From Roseobacter sp. HKCCD6576-2 (GTDB lineage Bacteria; Pseudomonadota; Alphaproteobacteria; Rhodobacterales; Rhodobacteraceae), in the NCBI RefSeq assembly GCF_013179285.1, contig NZ_WVNW01000002.1, positions 620,001 to 684,000 of the forward strand: DNA of 64,000 nt, written 5' to 3'. The translations under genes and the position numbers were made by a program. How positions within the stretch are numbered: the stretch's first letter is position 1; every line of letters begins with the position of its first letter. The notes below the pieces were generated by a model. The model did not search any database. It was not told the origin of the DNA and saw nothing but the letters and a program-made list of their open reading frames with translations. Positions 7,855-15,994 of the stretch are shown in pieces.

Positions 7855-9192
7855 CTATGCCGCTCGCGTCCTTTTCCAGAACCGCGCCTGAAGGATCAGG
7901 GCCGAAGTCAGCACACCGATGGCGTAGCCCGCCAGAACCCCACTCGGGCCGAGGCCGAGGACGAAACCGACGGCATAAGCGAGCGGCAGCGCGACGGCCC
8001 AGTAGACCGAGATGGTAATCGCGTTCGGGACACGATTGTCGGTTTGCCCTCGCAAGGCGCCCAGGGCGATGGACTGGAGCCCGTCGGCGAACTGGATGAA
8101 GGCCATGGTCATGAACATCGGCACGGCCAAGGCAATGACTTCAAGGTCGGTGCTGAGCGCGCCAGCAATGTCATCGCGAAAGGCCAGGAGTGGTGCGAAC
8201 ACCAATGCCGCCCAGGCGAGAACGACGCCGTTTGCGGCCAGAAAGATTGGGCGATACCGGCTGACCTCCCGGGCCCCCACGGCCTGACCCATGCGGATGG
8301 CAACGGCCGCCGTCATGCCCATCGGCACCATATACATGATCGCGCCGATGGAATGGACGACCTGGTTTGCGGCAAGTGCGACGGCGCCGAACAAGGCCAT
8401 CATCAGCCCTGTGGCGGCATAGGCGCTGCCCTCGCCGAGACTGCCGAGAGAGACCGGCAAACCCTCCTTCACATGGCGCAACACGTACGCCCAGTTGAAG
8501 CGGGCGGTCTGCCGATGAGCGGCGATGCCCGGCGCATGCCGCCAATGCCATATGGCGATCACAAGGGTTATGCTCTTGGCGGCGAAGCTTGCCAGCCCGG
8601 CACCCAAGAGCCCCAGGTCGGCCTCATAGATCAGGAGCCAGTTCAGCGGGATGTTGAGAGCCACACCGGCCAATCCGATCCATACGGCGGCCCAAGGGCG
8701 ATCGACGGCGTTGTAGAGGCCGCGAAACACGCCGAAAAGAGCATAAGGCACAGTCATCGCCGCCACGGCGCACCAATATGGGAAAAGCGCGTCGAGCACC
8801 GCTGGCGATGACGTGAGCCGGGAAAACCCTGGAAAAGCCAATACCATTGCTCCGGCCACCGTCAGTGATGCCATCGTCGCCAACACCATCCCACTCGTCA
8901 GGTGCGCCGCAAGCGCATGCTGGTCCTTCGCGCCATGGGCCTGAGCCAAGGCAACGGCAACAACCGACAACAGGCCGAACAGACCCGAATAGACGATGAT
9001 CAGAGCACTCGTCGCAAGACCGATCGCCGCCAGCGCATCGGTGCCGAGGGGGGCGATCATCAGCGTGTCGACGACGCCCATCAGCGTCCCGGACATCAGG
9101 CCGATGATGACCGGGACGGCCAGCCGCAGGAGCGGTGGACCTTCTGACACGATGGCTCGCCGACCGGGCTGTGAAGCGATTTTTCTGGACAC
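7855..9192 (-). CDS. MATE-family multidrug efflux transporter (NorM-like)
   Basis: This polytopic protein of about 445 aa has the two six-helix bundles of MATE cation-coupled exporters, with the family-typical opening LAVPVIIGLMSGTLMGVVDTLMIAPLGTDALAAIGLA and a mirrored second half starting near PVSLGSLGEGSAYAATGLM. I prefer the GTG at 9192 over an upstream TTG (9243) because GGAG sits 8 nt ahead of it. That start also puts the upstream LysR operator (9261-9281) at the same distance from the start codon as the copy in front of the NmrA-like gene. It is divergent from the LysR gene at 9290. The exported substrate is unknown. Confidence 0.88.
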   Translation of the reverse strand: MSRKIASQPGRRAIVSEGPPLLRLAVPVIIGLMSGTLMGVVDTLMIAPLGTDALAAIGLATSALIIVYSGLFGLLSVVAVALAQAHGAKDQHALAAHLTSGMVLATMASLTVAGAMVLAFPGFSRLTSSPAVLDALFPYWCAVAAMTVPYALFGVFRGLYNAVDRPWAAVWIGLAGVALNIPLNWLLIYEADLGLLGAGLASFAAKSITLVIAIWHWRHAPGIAAHRQTARFNWAYVLRHVKEGLPVSLGSLGEGSAYAATGLMMALFGAVALAANQVVHSIGAIMYMVPMGMTAAVAIRMGQAVGAREVSRYRPIFLAANGVVLAWAALVFAPLLAFRDDIAGALSTDLEVIALAVPMFMTMAFIQFADGLQSIALGALRGQTDNRVPNAITISVYWAVALPLAYAVGFVLGLGPSGVLAGYAIGVLTSALILQARFWKRTRAA

Positions 9193-9260
9193 GAGGAGGC
9201 TCCGATTTGAAATCCTGAGCCCGGTTACATAATGATACGTCAATGCTCACAAGTTTAGGT

Positions 9261-9281
9261 AATGCGCGTCATATGCGCATT
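9261..9281. promoter_or_regulatory. LysR-type operator, copy 1 (MATE / lysR divergent promoter)
   Basis: A perfect inverted repeat AATGCGC-N7-GCGCATT lies between the divergent MATE and LysR genes, 9 nt before the LysR ATG and 68 nt from the MATE GTG. Its core TGCGC-N7-GCGCA resembles a LysR T-N11-A dyad. A closely related copy lies at 10121-10141. Confidence 0.65.
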
Positions 9282-9289
9282 GATGCGAC

Positions 9290-10111
9290 ATGGAAAACTG
9301 GGACGAGATTCGAACGGCAGCGCAGGTAGCCCGTCTAGGCACTATCAGCGCCGCCGCGGAGGCGCTTGGCGTGCATCGGGCAACGGTCACTCGCCATATC
9401 GACGCCCTGGAAACCGCGCTCGGCGCAAAGCTCTTCCAGCGCCATGCCCGCGGCTTTTCACCGACCGATCTGGGCCGTGACCTGCTGCGCATCGCCGATG
9501 CGACCGACGCGCAATTCGGTGAACTCTTTCGACTGGCCAAGGGGAGCGCCGGCGATCTGACGGGTGTCTTCACCGTCACCTGCGTCGATGTGCTGGTCCC
9601 GACGATCCTACCGATCATCGAGGTATTTCAGCGCGAACATGACGGCGTCCGCGTTCATCTGGTCAGCAGCGACCGGGTGCTAAAGCTGGAATACGGCGAA
9701 GCCGATATCGCCTTCCGCATCGGCCCCAAACCGGGGCACCCCGACAATGTCGTCCTGCCGGTCCAGCGCTTGCCGGTCGGCCTGTACGGGCCTGGAACCG
9801 ATAGGAATCGGTTCGCCGGACCGGGGCGTCACGCCCCGTTCACGCCCTATTTCGAATGGATGCGTGAGACAATCCCGGCTGAGCAGATCGTCATCACCAG
9901 TGACAGCATCGCGGCTCTGTGGGCCACCGTGCGTGCTGGCAGCGCCGCGGGTTTCCTGCCCTGGACGATGGCCGAGAATGCGCGGCTGATTGAATTGGCG
10001 CCAGCGCAAGACGATTGGCACGAACAGGTCTGGGCGGTGACCCATGTAGACCTGCACCGGTCTGCCAAGGTGCAGGCCTTTGTCCAGACGATGAAACGCG
10101 TTACGCCCTAA
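9290..10111 (+). CDS. LysR-family regulator controlling the MATE / NmrA cassette (inferred)
   Basis: The protein (273 aa) has a LysR winged HTH (NWDEIRTAAQVARLGTISAAAEALG, recognition helix around RATVTRHIDALE) and a somewhat short effector-binding domain (LTGVFTVTCVDVL onwards to TPYFEWM and MKRV). It is divergent from the MATE pump. A 7-bp-arm dyad 9 nt upstream of its start and a near copy 10 nt after its stop suggest it binds both sides of its own gene, repressing itself and controlling the MATE and NmrA-like genes. The ATG at 9290 is the only good start. Effector unknown. Confidence 0.87.
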   Translation: MENWDEIRTAAQVARLGTISAAAEALGVHRATVTRHIDALETALGAKLFQRHARGFSPTDLGRDLLRIADATDAQFGELFRLAKGSAGDLTGVFTVTCVDVLVPTILPIIEVFQREHDGVRVHLVSSDRVLKLEYGEADIAFRIGPKPGHPDNVVLPVQRLPVGLYGPGTDRNRFAGPGRHAPFTPYFEWMRETIPAEQIVITSDSIAALWATVRAGSAAGFLPWTMAENARLIELAPAQDDWHEQVWAVTHVDLHRSAKVQAFVQTMKRVTP

Positions 10112-10120
10112 TGCTGCAAT

Positions 10121-10141
10121 AATGCGCGTCAAGTGCGCGAT
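10121..10141. promoter_or_regulatory. LysR-type operator, copy 2 (upstream of the NmrA-like gene)
   Basis: The segment begins AATGCGCGTCA like copy 1 and keeps the second TGCGC arm; 17 of 21 bases match 9261-9281. It starts 10 nt after the LysR stop and ends 67 nt before the NmrA-like ATG, almost the same distance as copy 1 from the MATE start. A possible -10 (TATAAG) follows at 10151-10156. Confidence 0.6.
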
Positions 10142-10208
10142 GGAAGGTCTTATAAGCTAAATTGCAACATCTATTTTCCCCGCATCATCCATGCAGGGAG
10201 CTTGTCAG

Positions 10209-11099
10209 ATGTCGAATACCAAGGTTCACGATCGTCCAATCGCCGTCGCCGGCGCGACCGGCAAACAGGGCGGCGCCGTTGCCAAACGCCTTCTCGCGCG
10301 AGGCCATAAGGTTCGCGCGCTGACTCGTAGCCCCGATAAGCCGGCCGCCCAAGAACTGGCCGCAAAGGGCGCGGAGGTGGTTCGCGCCGATCTGGAAGAC
10401 CGCATCTCTCTCGATCGCGCGCTTGCCGGCGCCGGCGCGCTGTTCTCGGTTCAGGACTTTTTGGAAGCCGGTGTCGAAGCCGAACTGCGCCAGGGCCTCA
10501 ACCTGACGGAAGCCGCAGCCGCGTCCGGAATCGAACACATCGTCTATAGCGGTGCCTCCACGATGGATCGCAACACCGCCGTCCCGCATCTGGACAGCAA
10601 ATGGCAGGTCGAAACCCGTGTCCGCGCCCTCGATACGCCTTGGACCGTCTTTCGGCCCGCCGCCTTCATGGACAATTGGGAATGGGATCGACGGGCGATC
10701 CTGGAAAGCGGTGTCGTGCGCTATCCGATCCGGCCGGATACGCTCTACCGGCAGGTCGCTGTCGCCGACATCGCCGCCATGGCCGTTACGGCCTTCGAGC
10801 ACCCGGAAATCTGGACCAGACATATCATGCCGCTCGCCGGTGACGTCTCGACCATGGACGAGATCACCGCGACCCTGTCGCGCATCACCGGCCAGACGCT
10901 GCGTTACGAGCAGATGAGCTGGGAACAGTGCGTCGCCGAACAAGGAGAGGAACTCATGCTGATGTATCGCTATTTCGACACGTTCGGTATGGATGGGGGT
11001 CCTGCCTATATGCGCCGCTTCAATCCTGATGCCATGGATTTCGAGACCTATCTGAAAAGCGCCGGTTGGGGTGAGGACACCAAAGCCAAGACGGTGTGA
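10209..11099 (+). CDS. NmrA/HSCARG-like NAD(P)-binding protein
   Basis: The Rossmann dinucleotide loop is plain: AVAGATGKQGGAVAKRLLARGHKVRALTR matches the GATGxQGG motif of NmrA-like proteins, atypical short-chain dehydrogenases that often act as redox sensors or quinone/NAD(P)H oxidoreductases. EHIVYSGAS marks the atypical active-site strand. I chose the ATG at 10209 because AGGGAG lies 8 nt before it; an in-frame ATG at 10191 lacks a ribosome site. Length is 296 aa. The SnoaL-like gene starts 54 nt after its stop and is probably in the same operon, downstream of operator copy 2. Confidence 0.85.
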   Translation: MSNTKVHDRPIAVAGATGKQGGAVAKRLLARGHKVRALTRSPDKPAAQELAAKGAEVVRADLEDRISLDRALAGAGALFSVQDFLEAGVEAELRQGLNLTEAAAASGIEHIVYSGASTMDRNTAVPHLDSKWQVETRVRALDTPWTVFRPAAFMDNWEWDRRAILESGVVRYPIRPDTLYRQVAVADIAAMAVTAFEHPEIWTRHIMPLAGDVSTMDEITATLSRITGQTLRYEQMSWEQCVAEQGEELMLMYRYFDTFGMDGGPAYMRRFNPDAMDFETYLKSAGWGEDTKAKTV

Positions 11100-11152
11100 C
11101 CGGAGAGCGGCAACGGTCCCTTGATCACCACCGTAGCGGGAGGAAACAAGCC

Positions 11153-11599
11153 ATGTTCGAAAGCGGAGAAGCTGTTGCTCGGGCCTTTTTCGACCGCTGG
11201 AACGCGGGTGACGCCGACGGCATCGGCGCTCTGTTTGCCGAGGATGCCGACTTCGTCAATGTCGTGGGCCTGTGGTGGCGCAACCGCAAGGCCATTCGCA
11301 AGGCGCATGCTTACGGCTTCCGGCGCATCTTCCAGAACGCCAGGGTCGAGATCATTGAACTGGCCGTGCGCGACCTCACGACAGACATTCATATCGTCCA
11401 CACCGTCTCGACCCTTGACGGTCAGTCGGGCTTGGGCGGCTCGGAAGCAGGCCGCCGCGTGGCTGTCATCTCGATGGTCACGCGGCGGGGGCCGTCTGGA
11501 TTCGAAATCGTCAGTTGCCAGAACACCGACCGGGTTGAAGGCGCGGACACCCATGTCCGGGATGGTGATGGCTTCCACCCCGCCAGCTATCGGTCATGA
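11153..11599 (+). CDS. SnoaL-like / SgcJ-family NTF2-fold protein
   Basis: The 148-aa protein carries the SgcJ/EcaC-type NTF2 fold: EAVARAFFDRWNAGDADGIGALFAEDADFVNVVGLWWRNR, then a helix-strand repeat ending in an antiparallel sheet. The GLWWRN segment is common in these small putative hydrolases/isomerases; no catalytic role is proven. The ATG at 11153 has GGGAGGA 8 nt upstream. It is the second gene behind the NmrA-like gene and is only distantly related to the SnoaL-like gene at 3406. Confidence 0.82.
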   Translation: MFESGEAVARAFFDRWNAGDADGIGALFAEDADFVNVVGLWWRNRKAIRKAHAYGFRRIFQNARVEIIELAVRDLTTDIHIVHTVSTLDGQSGLGGSEAGRRVAVISMVTRRGPSGFEIVSCQNTDRVEGADTHVRDGDGFHPASYRS

Positions 11600-12001
11600 C
11601 TTGGCTTCAGTTCCGCACTGTTGCTCAACACGGCATCACCGAAGGGTCGCGAGGCCTGTTGAAAGCATCAAGCTTAATCGTGCTCTGCAGTATCTCTAGC
11701 GTAGTGCGATGGCGAATGAATAGTTCGCATTATTGACTCGCATGGCCCGCCGGATGAGAGTCGAACCTTTGGCGGTGGCGGCGCGCTATCGAGCGCGCAG
11801 TCGCATCGTGGCGAACCATTTCTCAGGTGGTGGGCCACGTGAGATTCGAACCCAGGGGCGCAGCAAGGCTTAACGGGTTGATCGATGTTTCAGCGCGTCC
11901 GAGTGAACCGCTTGCTTCCGCAAAATGGCCACGTAAGCAGCGCGTAAGCACTGTTTCCCAATTAGCGGAAACTTCTAATGCTTTGATTTTATGGAGGAAA
12001 T
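11600..12001. other. Intergenic region at the island edge
   Basis: This 402-bp gap holds the right copy of the 61-bp direct repeat (11691-11751) and an isolated tRNA-3'-end-like stretch on the minus strand at about 11827-11860. The stretch before the tRNA-Arg is AT-rich (about 11950-12000). No open reading frame with a recognisable domain is present. No integrase gene is visible here. Confidence 0.5.
11691..11751. repeat. Right copy of the 61-bp imperfect direct repeat
   Basis: It aligns without gaps to 7671-7731 (offset 4020 bp, about nine mismatches). Here the internal dyad is better preserved: GCGAA-N7-TTCGC. The repeat lies about 90 bp after the SnoaL-like gene and 250 bp before the tRNA-Arg. 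Function unknown; it may be a cassette boundary or a duplicated promoter/operator. Confidence 0.75.
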
Positions 12002-12078
12002 TGGCGCACCCGAGAGGATTCGAACCTCTGACCTCCGCCTTCGGAGGGCGGCGCTCTATCCAGCTGAGCTACGGGTGC
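12002..12078 (-). tRNA. tRNA-Arg (anticodon CCG)
   Basis: Read on the minus strand, the gene begins GCACCCG and ends CGGGTGC-G-CCA, so the acceptor stem pairs perfectly and CCA is encoded. The D arm contains AGCTGGATAGA. The anticodon stem CCGCC/GGCGG encloses CTCCGAA, giving anticodon CCG (reads CGG). The T arm AGAGG-TTCGAAT-CCTCT is perfect. Length 77 nt. Its 3' end faces the genomic island, the expected orientation for a tRNA used as an integration site. Confidence 0.96.
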
Positions 12079-12379
<301 letters not shown>

Positions 12380-13600
12380 TCAGGCGAAAAGCTCATGCGC
12401 CAGTTCAAGCGCATCGACCAGCGTGTCGACCTCTGCTTCGGTGTTATACATCCCAAAGCTCGCGCGACAGGTGGCCGTGACGCCCAGATGCTCCATCAAT
12501 GGCTGCGCGCAATGATGGCCGGCCCGGACGGCGACACCTTTCTTGTCGAGAATGGTTGAGATGTCATGGGCATGTGCCGCGCCGCTCAGCGTAAAAGAGA
12601 AGATCGCGCCTTTCGTCGCCGAATTTCCCTGCACATTCAGCCAATTCAGCCCATCCAGCCGCAATCTCGCATAAGATGTCAGCGCCGCTTCATGCGCCGC
12701 GATCTGGTCCATGCCGATACTCATCATGTAATCGAGCGCGGCACCAAGTCCGATCTGCTGCACAATCCCCGGCGTCCCGGCCTCGAACTTCATCGGCGGG
12801 TCGTTCCAGGTAATCTGATCGCGATGCACTTCTCGGATCATATCGCCACCGCCCAGGAACGGTCGCATCTCCGCCATCCGCTCTTTGCGGATATGGATCG
12901 CCCCGGAGCCCGAGGGACCATAGAGTTTGTGCCCGGTAATCGCATAGAAATCGGCGCCAATCTCATCGACATTGACCGGCATATGCACGGCCGATTGCGA
13001 GCCATCCAGCAATACCGGCACGCCCCTATCCTGCGCTCCGGCGACAATCGATTTCACGTCGACGACCGTGCCCAACACATTCGACATATGGGTCAGCGCG
13101 ATCAGTTTCGTGCGCGGCGTGATCGCCGCCAGCACCGCCTCTGGATCGAGGTCGCCATTGGCATCCACATCGACCCAGACCAGCTTGACCCCCTGTCGCT
13201 TCCGCAGGAAATGCCAGGGCACGATATTGGCGTGATGTTCAGCGACACTGAGGATGATCTCATCGCCCGCCTGCATCCGTGGCATCGCCCAGCCATAGGC
13301 GACGAGGTTGATCCCTTCGGTGGTGCCGGAGGTAAAGACGATCTCCTGTTCGTCAGCCGCGCCCAAGAACCGCGCGATGGTGCCACGCACAGCCTCATAT
13401 TTCTCGGTCGCCAGGTTACTCAGGTAATGCAGACCCCGGTGGACGTTGGAATACTCCATCGAATAGGCCTGGGTGATGGTGTCGATCACGGCCTGCGGCT
13501 TCTGCGCCGAGGCGCCATTGTCGAGATAGACCAGCGGCTTGCCGTTCACTTCCCGCGCGAGGATCGGGAAATCAGCGCGGATGCGCTCCACATCATACAT
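12380..13600 (-). CDS. sufS: SufS cysteine desulfurase
   Basis: SufS is the PLP-dependent enzyme that mobilises sulfur from cysteine for Fe-S cluster assembly with SufBCD. The PLP lysine is Lys225 in ITGHKLYGPSG and the persulfide Cys is Cys364 in RAGHHCAQP, the SufS (group II) signature, distinct from the IscS-like paralogue at 20823. The ATG at 13600 is preceded by AAGGAGG and overlaps the upstream stop by 1 nt (TGATG); 406 aa is the normal length. It is the last suf gene in the window; sufA and sufT-like genes, which often follow in Rhodobacterales, are not seen downstream. Confidence 0.95.
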   Translation of the reverse strand: MYDVERIRADFPILAREVNGKPLVYLDNGASAQKPQAVIDTITQAYSMEYSNVHRGLHYLSNLATEKYEAVRGTIARFLGAADEQEIVFTSGTTEGINLVAYGWAMPRMQAGDEIILSVAEHHANIVPWHFLRKRQGVKLVWVDVDANGDLDPEAVLAAITPRTKLIALTHMSNVLGTVVDVKSIVAGAQDRGVPVLLDGSQSAVHMPVNVDEIGADFYAITGHKLYGPSGSGAIHIRKERMAEMRPFLGGGDMIREVHRDQITWNDPPMKFEAGTPGIVQQIGLGAALDYMMSIGMDQIAAHEAALTSYARLRLDGLNWLNVQGNSATKGAIFSFTLSGAAHAHDISTILDKKGVAVRAGHHCAQPLMEHLGVTATCRASFGMYNTEAEVDTLVDALELAHELFA

Positions 13601-14193
13601 CAGATGCCTCCTTGTGGCACGGATACGCCCAGAATGGTCAGGGCAACGCTGGCGAGAAACGCAATCCCGATGATCGAGAGGATCACCATGACAAAGACCT
13701 GTCCAAGCGAGTGAAATCCATGCAGCGCGGCAATGAAGTTCACCAAGAGCCAAAAGAACAGGGCCATGGCGGCAATGGTGATCAGTGGCGCGAGAAATGG
13801 CACGATGATCAGGGCGACGAGCTGAATGATCTGAACGCAGATGAAGATGAACTGCAGCCAGATCACCAAGAGCAGCGCCTCATGGAACTGCCCGGTTCCG
13901 CCAAAGGCCCGCCCGATATGGTGGATCGCCTGGATCATCACAAAGAGCAGCGCGCCTTGGATCAGGCCAAGCGTGACCGGCGAAAACACCAGGACCGCCC
14001 CCTCGATCGGGTCGGTGATCAGATCGACAACGGAGCCGAGAATGATGGTGATCACGATCACCAGCGCAAACATCAGCCAAAGCGCCTGGTGCGGCGGGGC
14101 GAAACTCAACACCGTCGCGGCACCTTCGCGCGGGTCCCGCACCGTGTCGCGGGCCAATCGCACCAAGCCGCCAAGGGTCGCCATATCGGTCAT
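13600..14193 (-). CDS. YIP1-family integral membrane protein
   Basis: The 197-aa protein has about five hydrophobic segments (about 38-58, 65-90, 108-130, 132-155, 165-190) and the overall look of bacterial YIP1-domain proteins, with an LWLMFALVIVITIILGSVVDLI opening helix. YIP1-like genes of unknown function are common between sufD and sufS in Rhodobacterales. The stop overlaps the sufS start by 1 nt and the upstream membrane gene ends 1 nt before its ATG, so it is tightly coupled within the suf operon. No catalytic motif is seen. Confidence 0.75.
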   Translation of the reverse strand: MTDMATLGGLVRLARDTVRDPREGAATVLSFAPPHQALWLMFALVIVITIILGSVVDLITDPIEGAVLVFSPVTLGLIQGALLFVMIQAIHHIGRAFGGTGQFHEALLLVIWLQFIFICVQIIQLVALIIVPFLAPLITIAAMALFFWLLVNFIAALHGFHSLGQVFVMVILSIIGIAFLASVALTILGVSVPQGGI

Positions 14194-14194
14194 C

Positions 14195-14692
14195 TCACGC
14201 CTGCCTTTCCGGGGCGGTCTCCGCCTCGGTCAGCGTCATGCCCCAGATTGCGAGGAAGGCCAAGACCAACCCGGCCCCAACCAGCGTTTGCGCAGGGCCC
14301 GGCCCAATGAAGCCCATGATCAGCCCGTGAAACAAAAACCCCGGGCTGGTTGCTAAGAGCGTCCAGAACAGCGCCAGTCGGGCAGCATAGGCGCTGCCCT
14401 GGCCGCGGAACAACCGGGCGGCGAGATGGCTGAGGGTGCCGATCCCATAAAGTAGGATTGGCGCAACGAAGAGCCAGCCGAACAGCGCGCCACCCAAGAG
14501 ACCTTCCAGAGGCACGGTTGAGTCCAACATTGCTTCCCGCTGGAGCCGCGGCCATTGCGCCACGAAGATCAGCAGGCAAGCCAGCATCAGATAGATCAAC
14601 GCCCGATCTTCCCGCCGCCCCATATCGAGGAGACGACGGATTACCTGGCGCGGACGGCGCCAGGTTTGCAGAATATCGGACGTCACCGCCAT
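14195..14692 (-). CDS. Small YIP1-like integral membrane protein
   Basis: A 165-aa protein with four predicted membrane segments (about 32-48, 66-90, 103-125, 130-152) and a basic N-terminus (WRRPRQVIRRLLDMGRREDRALIYLMLACLLIF). It resembles the neighbouring 197-aa YIP1-like protein in size and topology, and the R-E-D/E-R-A opening is often seen in this group. It is sandwiched between sufD (3 nt away) and the other membrane gene (1 nt). The two may form a heteromer; a link to Fe-S biogenesis is inferred only from context. Confidence 0.7.
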   Translation of the reverse strand: MAVTSDILQTWRRPRQVIRRLLDMGRREDRALIYLMLACLLIFVAQWPRLQREAMLDSTVPLEGLLGGALFGWLFVAPILLYGIGTLSHLAARLFRGQGSAYAARLALFWTLLATSPGFLFHGLIMGFIGPGPAQTLVGAGLVLAFLAIWGMTLTEAETAPERQA

Positions 14693-14695
14693 GTC

Positions 14696-15994
14696 TTACC
14701 CGTGCCGCCGCTCCAGCCACTGCTGCAGCCGCATCAGGATGTCCTCGCGCAGACGGTCATCCTCGATCTCATCGATGGCTTCAGCCAGGAAGGCCAGCAC
14801 CAGAAGATCGGTCGCCTGATCCTCCGGCACACCGCGCGAGCGAAGATAGAACAGACCCTCCTCATCAATCGCCCCGGTCGTGGACCCGTGCGAACAGATG
14901 ACGTCATCGGCGTAAATCTCAAGCTCCGGCTTGGCCTGAAAACTACTGTCCTCATCCAAGAGAAGCGCCTGACTGATCTGATACCCGTCAGTCTTCTGCG
15001 CGCCCTGTTTGACCAGGATTTTGCCCTGAAAGACGCCCTCGGCCCCGTTCCGGAGCACCTTTTTGAACACCTGACGGCTTTCGCAGCGTTCAGCATCATG
15101 GGTAATGAAGACCGTATCATCGTGATGAAATGCACCATTCGCAGCATCGCCAAGCGCCGCGCCCGCCACATGGGCGATCGCGTCATCGCCCGCAATCTCG
15201 ATGATATTCTCATTCCGGGTCAGCACGCCATTGGCCGTGAGTGTGAAAGACTTGAAGGTCGATTCCGATCCGAGGCGGGAGAACATATGCGTCACCGCCC
15301 GGCGCTCATGATCGCGGCCCTGCGCCCGAACATGATGGAAGGTGCCGGTATCGGCGATCTCGATCTCCATGCATTTGTTGAACCGCGCCGCGGCGGGCCC
15401 GTTTTCCAGGATCGTGACTTCGGCCCCCTCTTCCACTTTCACCAGATGGTGCAAGATGGCATCAGAGGTCTCGGCCTGATGCAGATAGATCAAGCTGATC
15501 GGCTTGGCCGCCTTGCCGGTTGCACGGACCACAACGCCATTTGTGGCATAGGCCGTGTTTAGCGCCGCCAGCGGGCGGTTCACCGGGTCTTGGCCACGGG
15601 TTTCCAGCACACCATAGAGATCTTTCGCCCAATGGATGTCTTTGGTCAGCACATCGGAGAGCAATTCGACTTCGACACCCTCCATTGCAAGGTCATCGCT
15701 TGCTTCGGAGTCGAAAACTCCGTCGACAAAGACCAGTTTCAACCGGTCGATCCCGTCATAAAGCGGCGTCTCGTCATTACCCTCGAACACAGCCGCCTCG
15801 GGCGCTGACGGTTGGGTCAGCGTCGCCGGATTGGTGAATTTCCAATACTCGTCGCGCCGGGTCGGCAGGCCCATGCGCCGCACCCGCGCTTCGGCATCGG
15901 CGCGCGCCTCATTGGCCCATCCCGCCCCGATGGGCTGCTGCAACCCGGCCAGACGCGCGTCGGTCAGGTCGGTTTTGGCTTCAGCCAACGCCAT
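14696..15994 (-). CDS. sufD: SufD, Fe-S cluster assembly scaffold subunit
   Basis: SufD is the beta-helix partner of SufB in the SufBC2D scaffold. The conserved C-terminal SUF core is visible (QKTDGYQISQALLLDEDSSF, then ADDVICSHGSTTGAIDEEGLFYLRSRGV, where the SHGSTTG-His is essential in E. coli SufD). An N-terminal helical region and central beta-helix precede it. Length 432 aa is normal. The ATG at 15994 shares a base with the sufC stop; the downstream membrane gene starts 3 nt after its stop. Confidence 0.94.
   Translation of the reverse strand: MALAEAKTDLTDARLAGLQQPIGAGWANEARADAEARVRRMGLPTRRDEYWKFTNPATLTQPSAPEAAVFEGNDETPLYDGIDRLKLVFVDGVFDSEASDDLAMEGVEVELLSDVLTKDIHWAKDLYGVLETRGQDPVNRPLAALNTAYATNGVVVRATGKAAKPISLIYLHQAETSDAILHHLVKVEEGAEVTILENGPAAARFNKCMEIEIADTGTFHHVRAQGRDHERRAVTHMFSRLGSESTFKSFTLTANGVLTRNENIIEIAGDDAIAHVAGAALGDAANGAFHHDDTVFITHDAERCESRQVFKKVLRNGAEGVFQGKILVKQGAQKTDGYQISQALLLDEDSSFQAKPELEIYADDVICSHGSTTGAIDEEGLFYLRSRGVPEDQATDLLVLAFLAEAIDEIEDDRLREDILMRLQQWLERRHG

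Larger units (their letters stand above)
1..12078. mobile_element. Right-hand end of an integrated conjugative element / genomic island
   Basis: The left 12 kb holds the last genes of a P-type conjugation (trb) operon followed by cargo: efflux pumps, LysR regulators, acetyltransferases, and NmrA-like and SnoaL-like proteins. To its right come core Rhodobacterales genes. The boundary at an intact tRNA-Arg whose 3' end faces the island is what is expected for an element integrated by a tyrosine recombinase at a tRNA 3' end. The left end and the integrase are not in the window, so element type and mobility are inferred. The exact right edge is probably within the tRNA 3' half at about 12002-12030. 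Confidence 0.7.

Noticed and set aside
11741-11775. Second tRNA-like 3' end near 11752
   Set aside because: The T stem does not pair beyond two bases and no acceptor match exists.
7398-12001. Integron-type attC site in the 61-bp repeats
   Set aside because: No GTTRRRY-type core sites or paired R/L boxes are seen in either copy.
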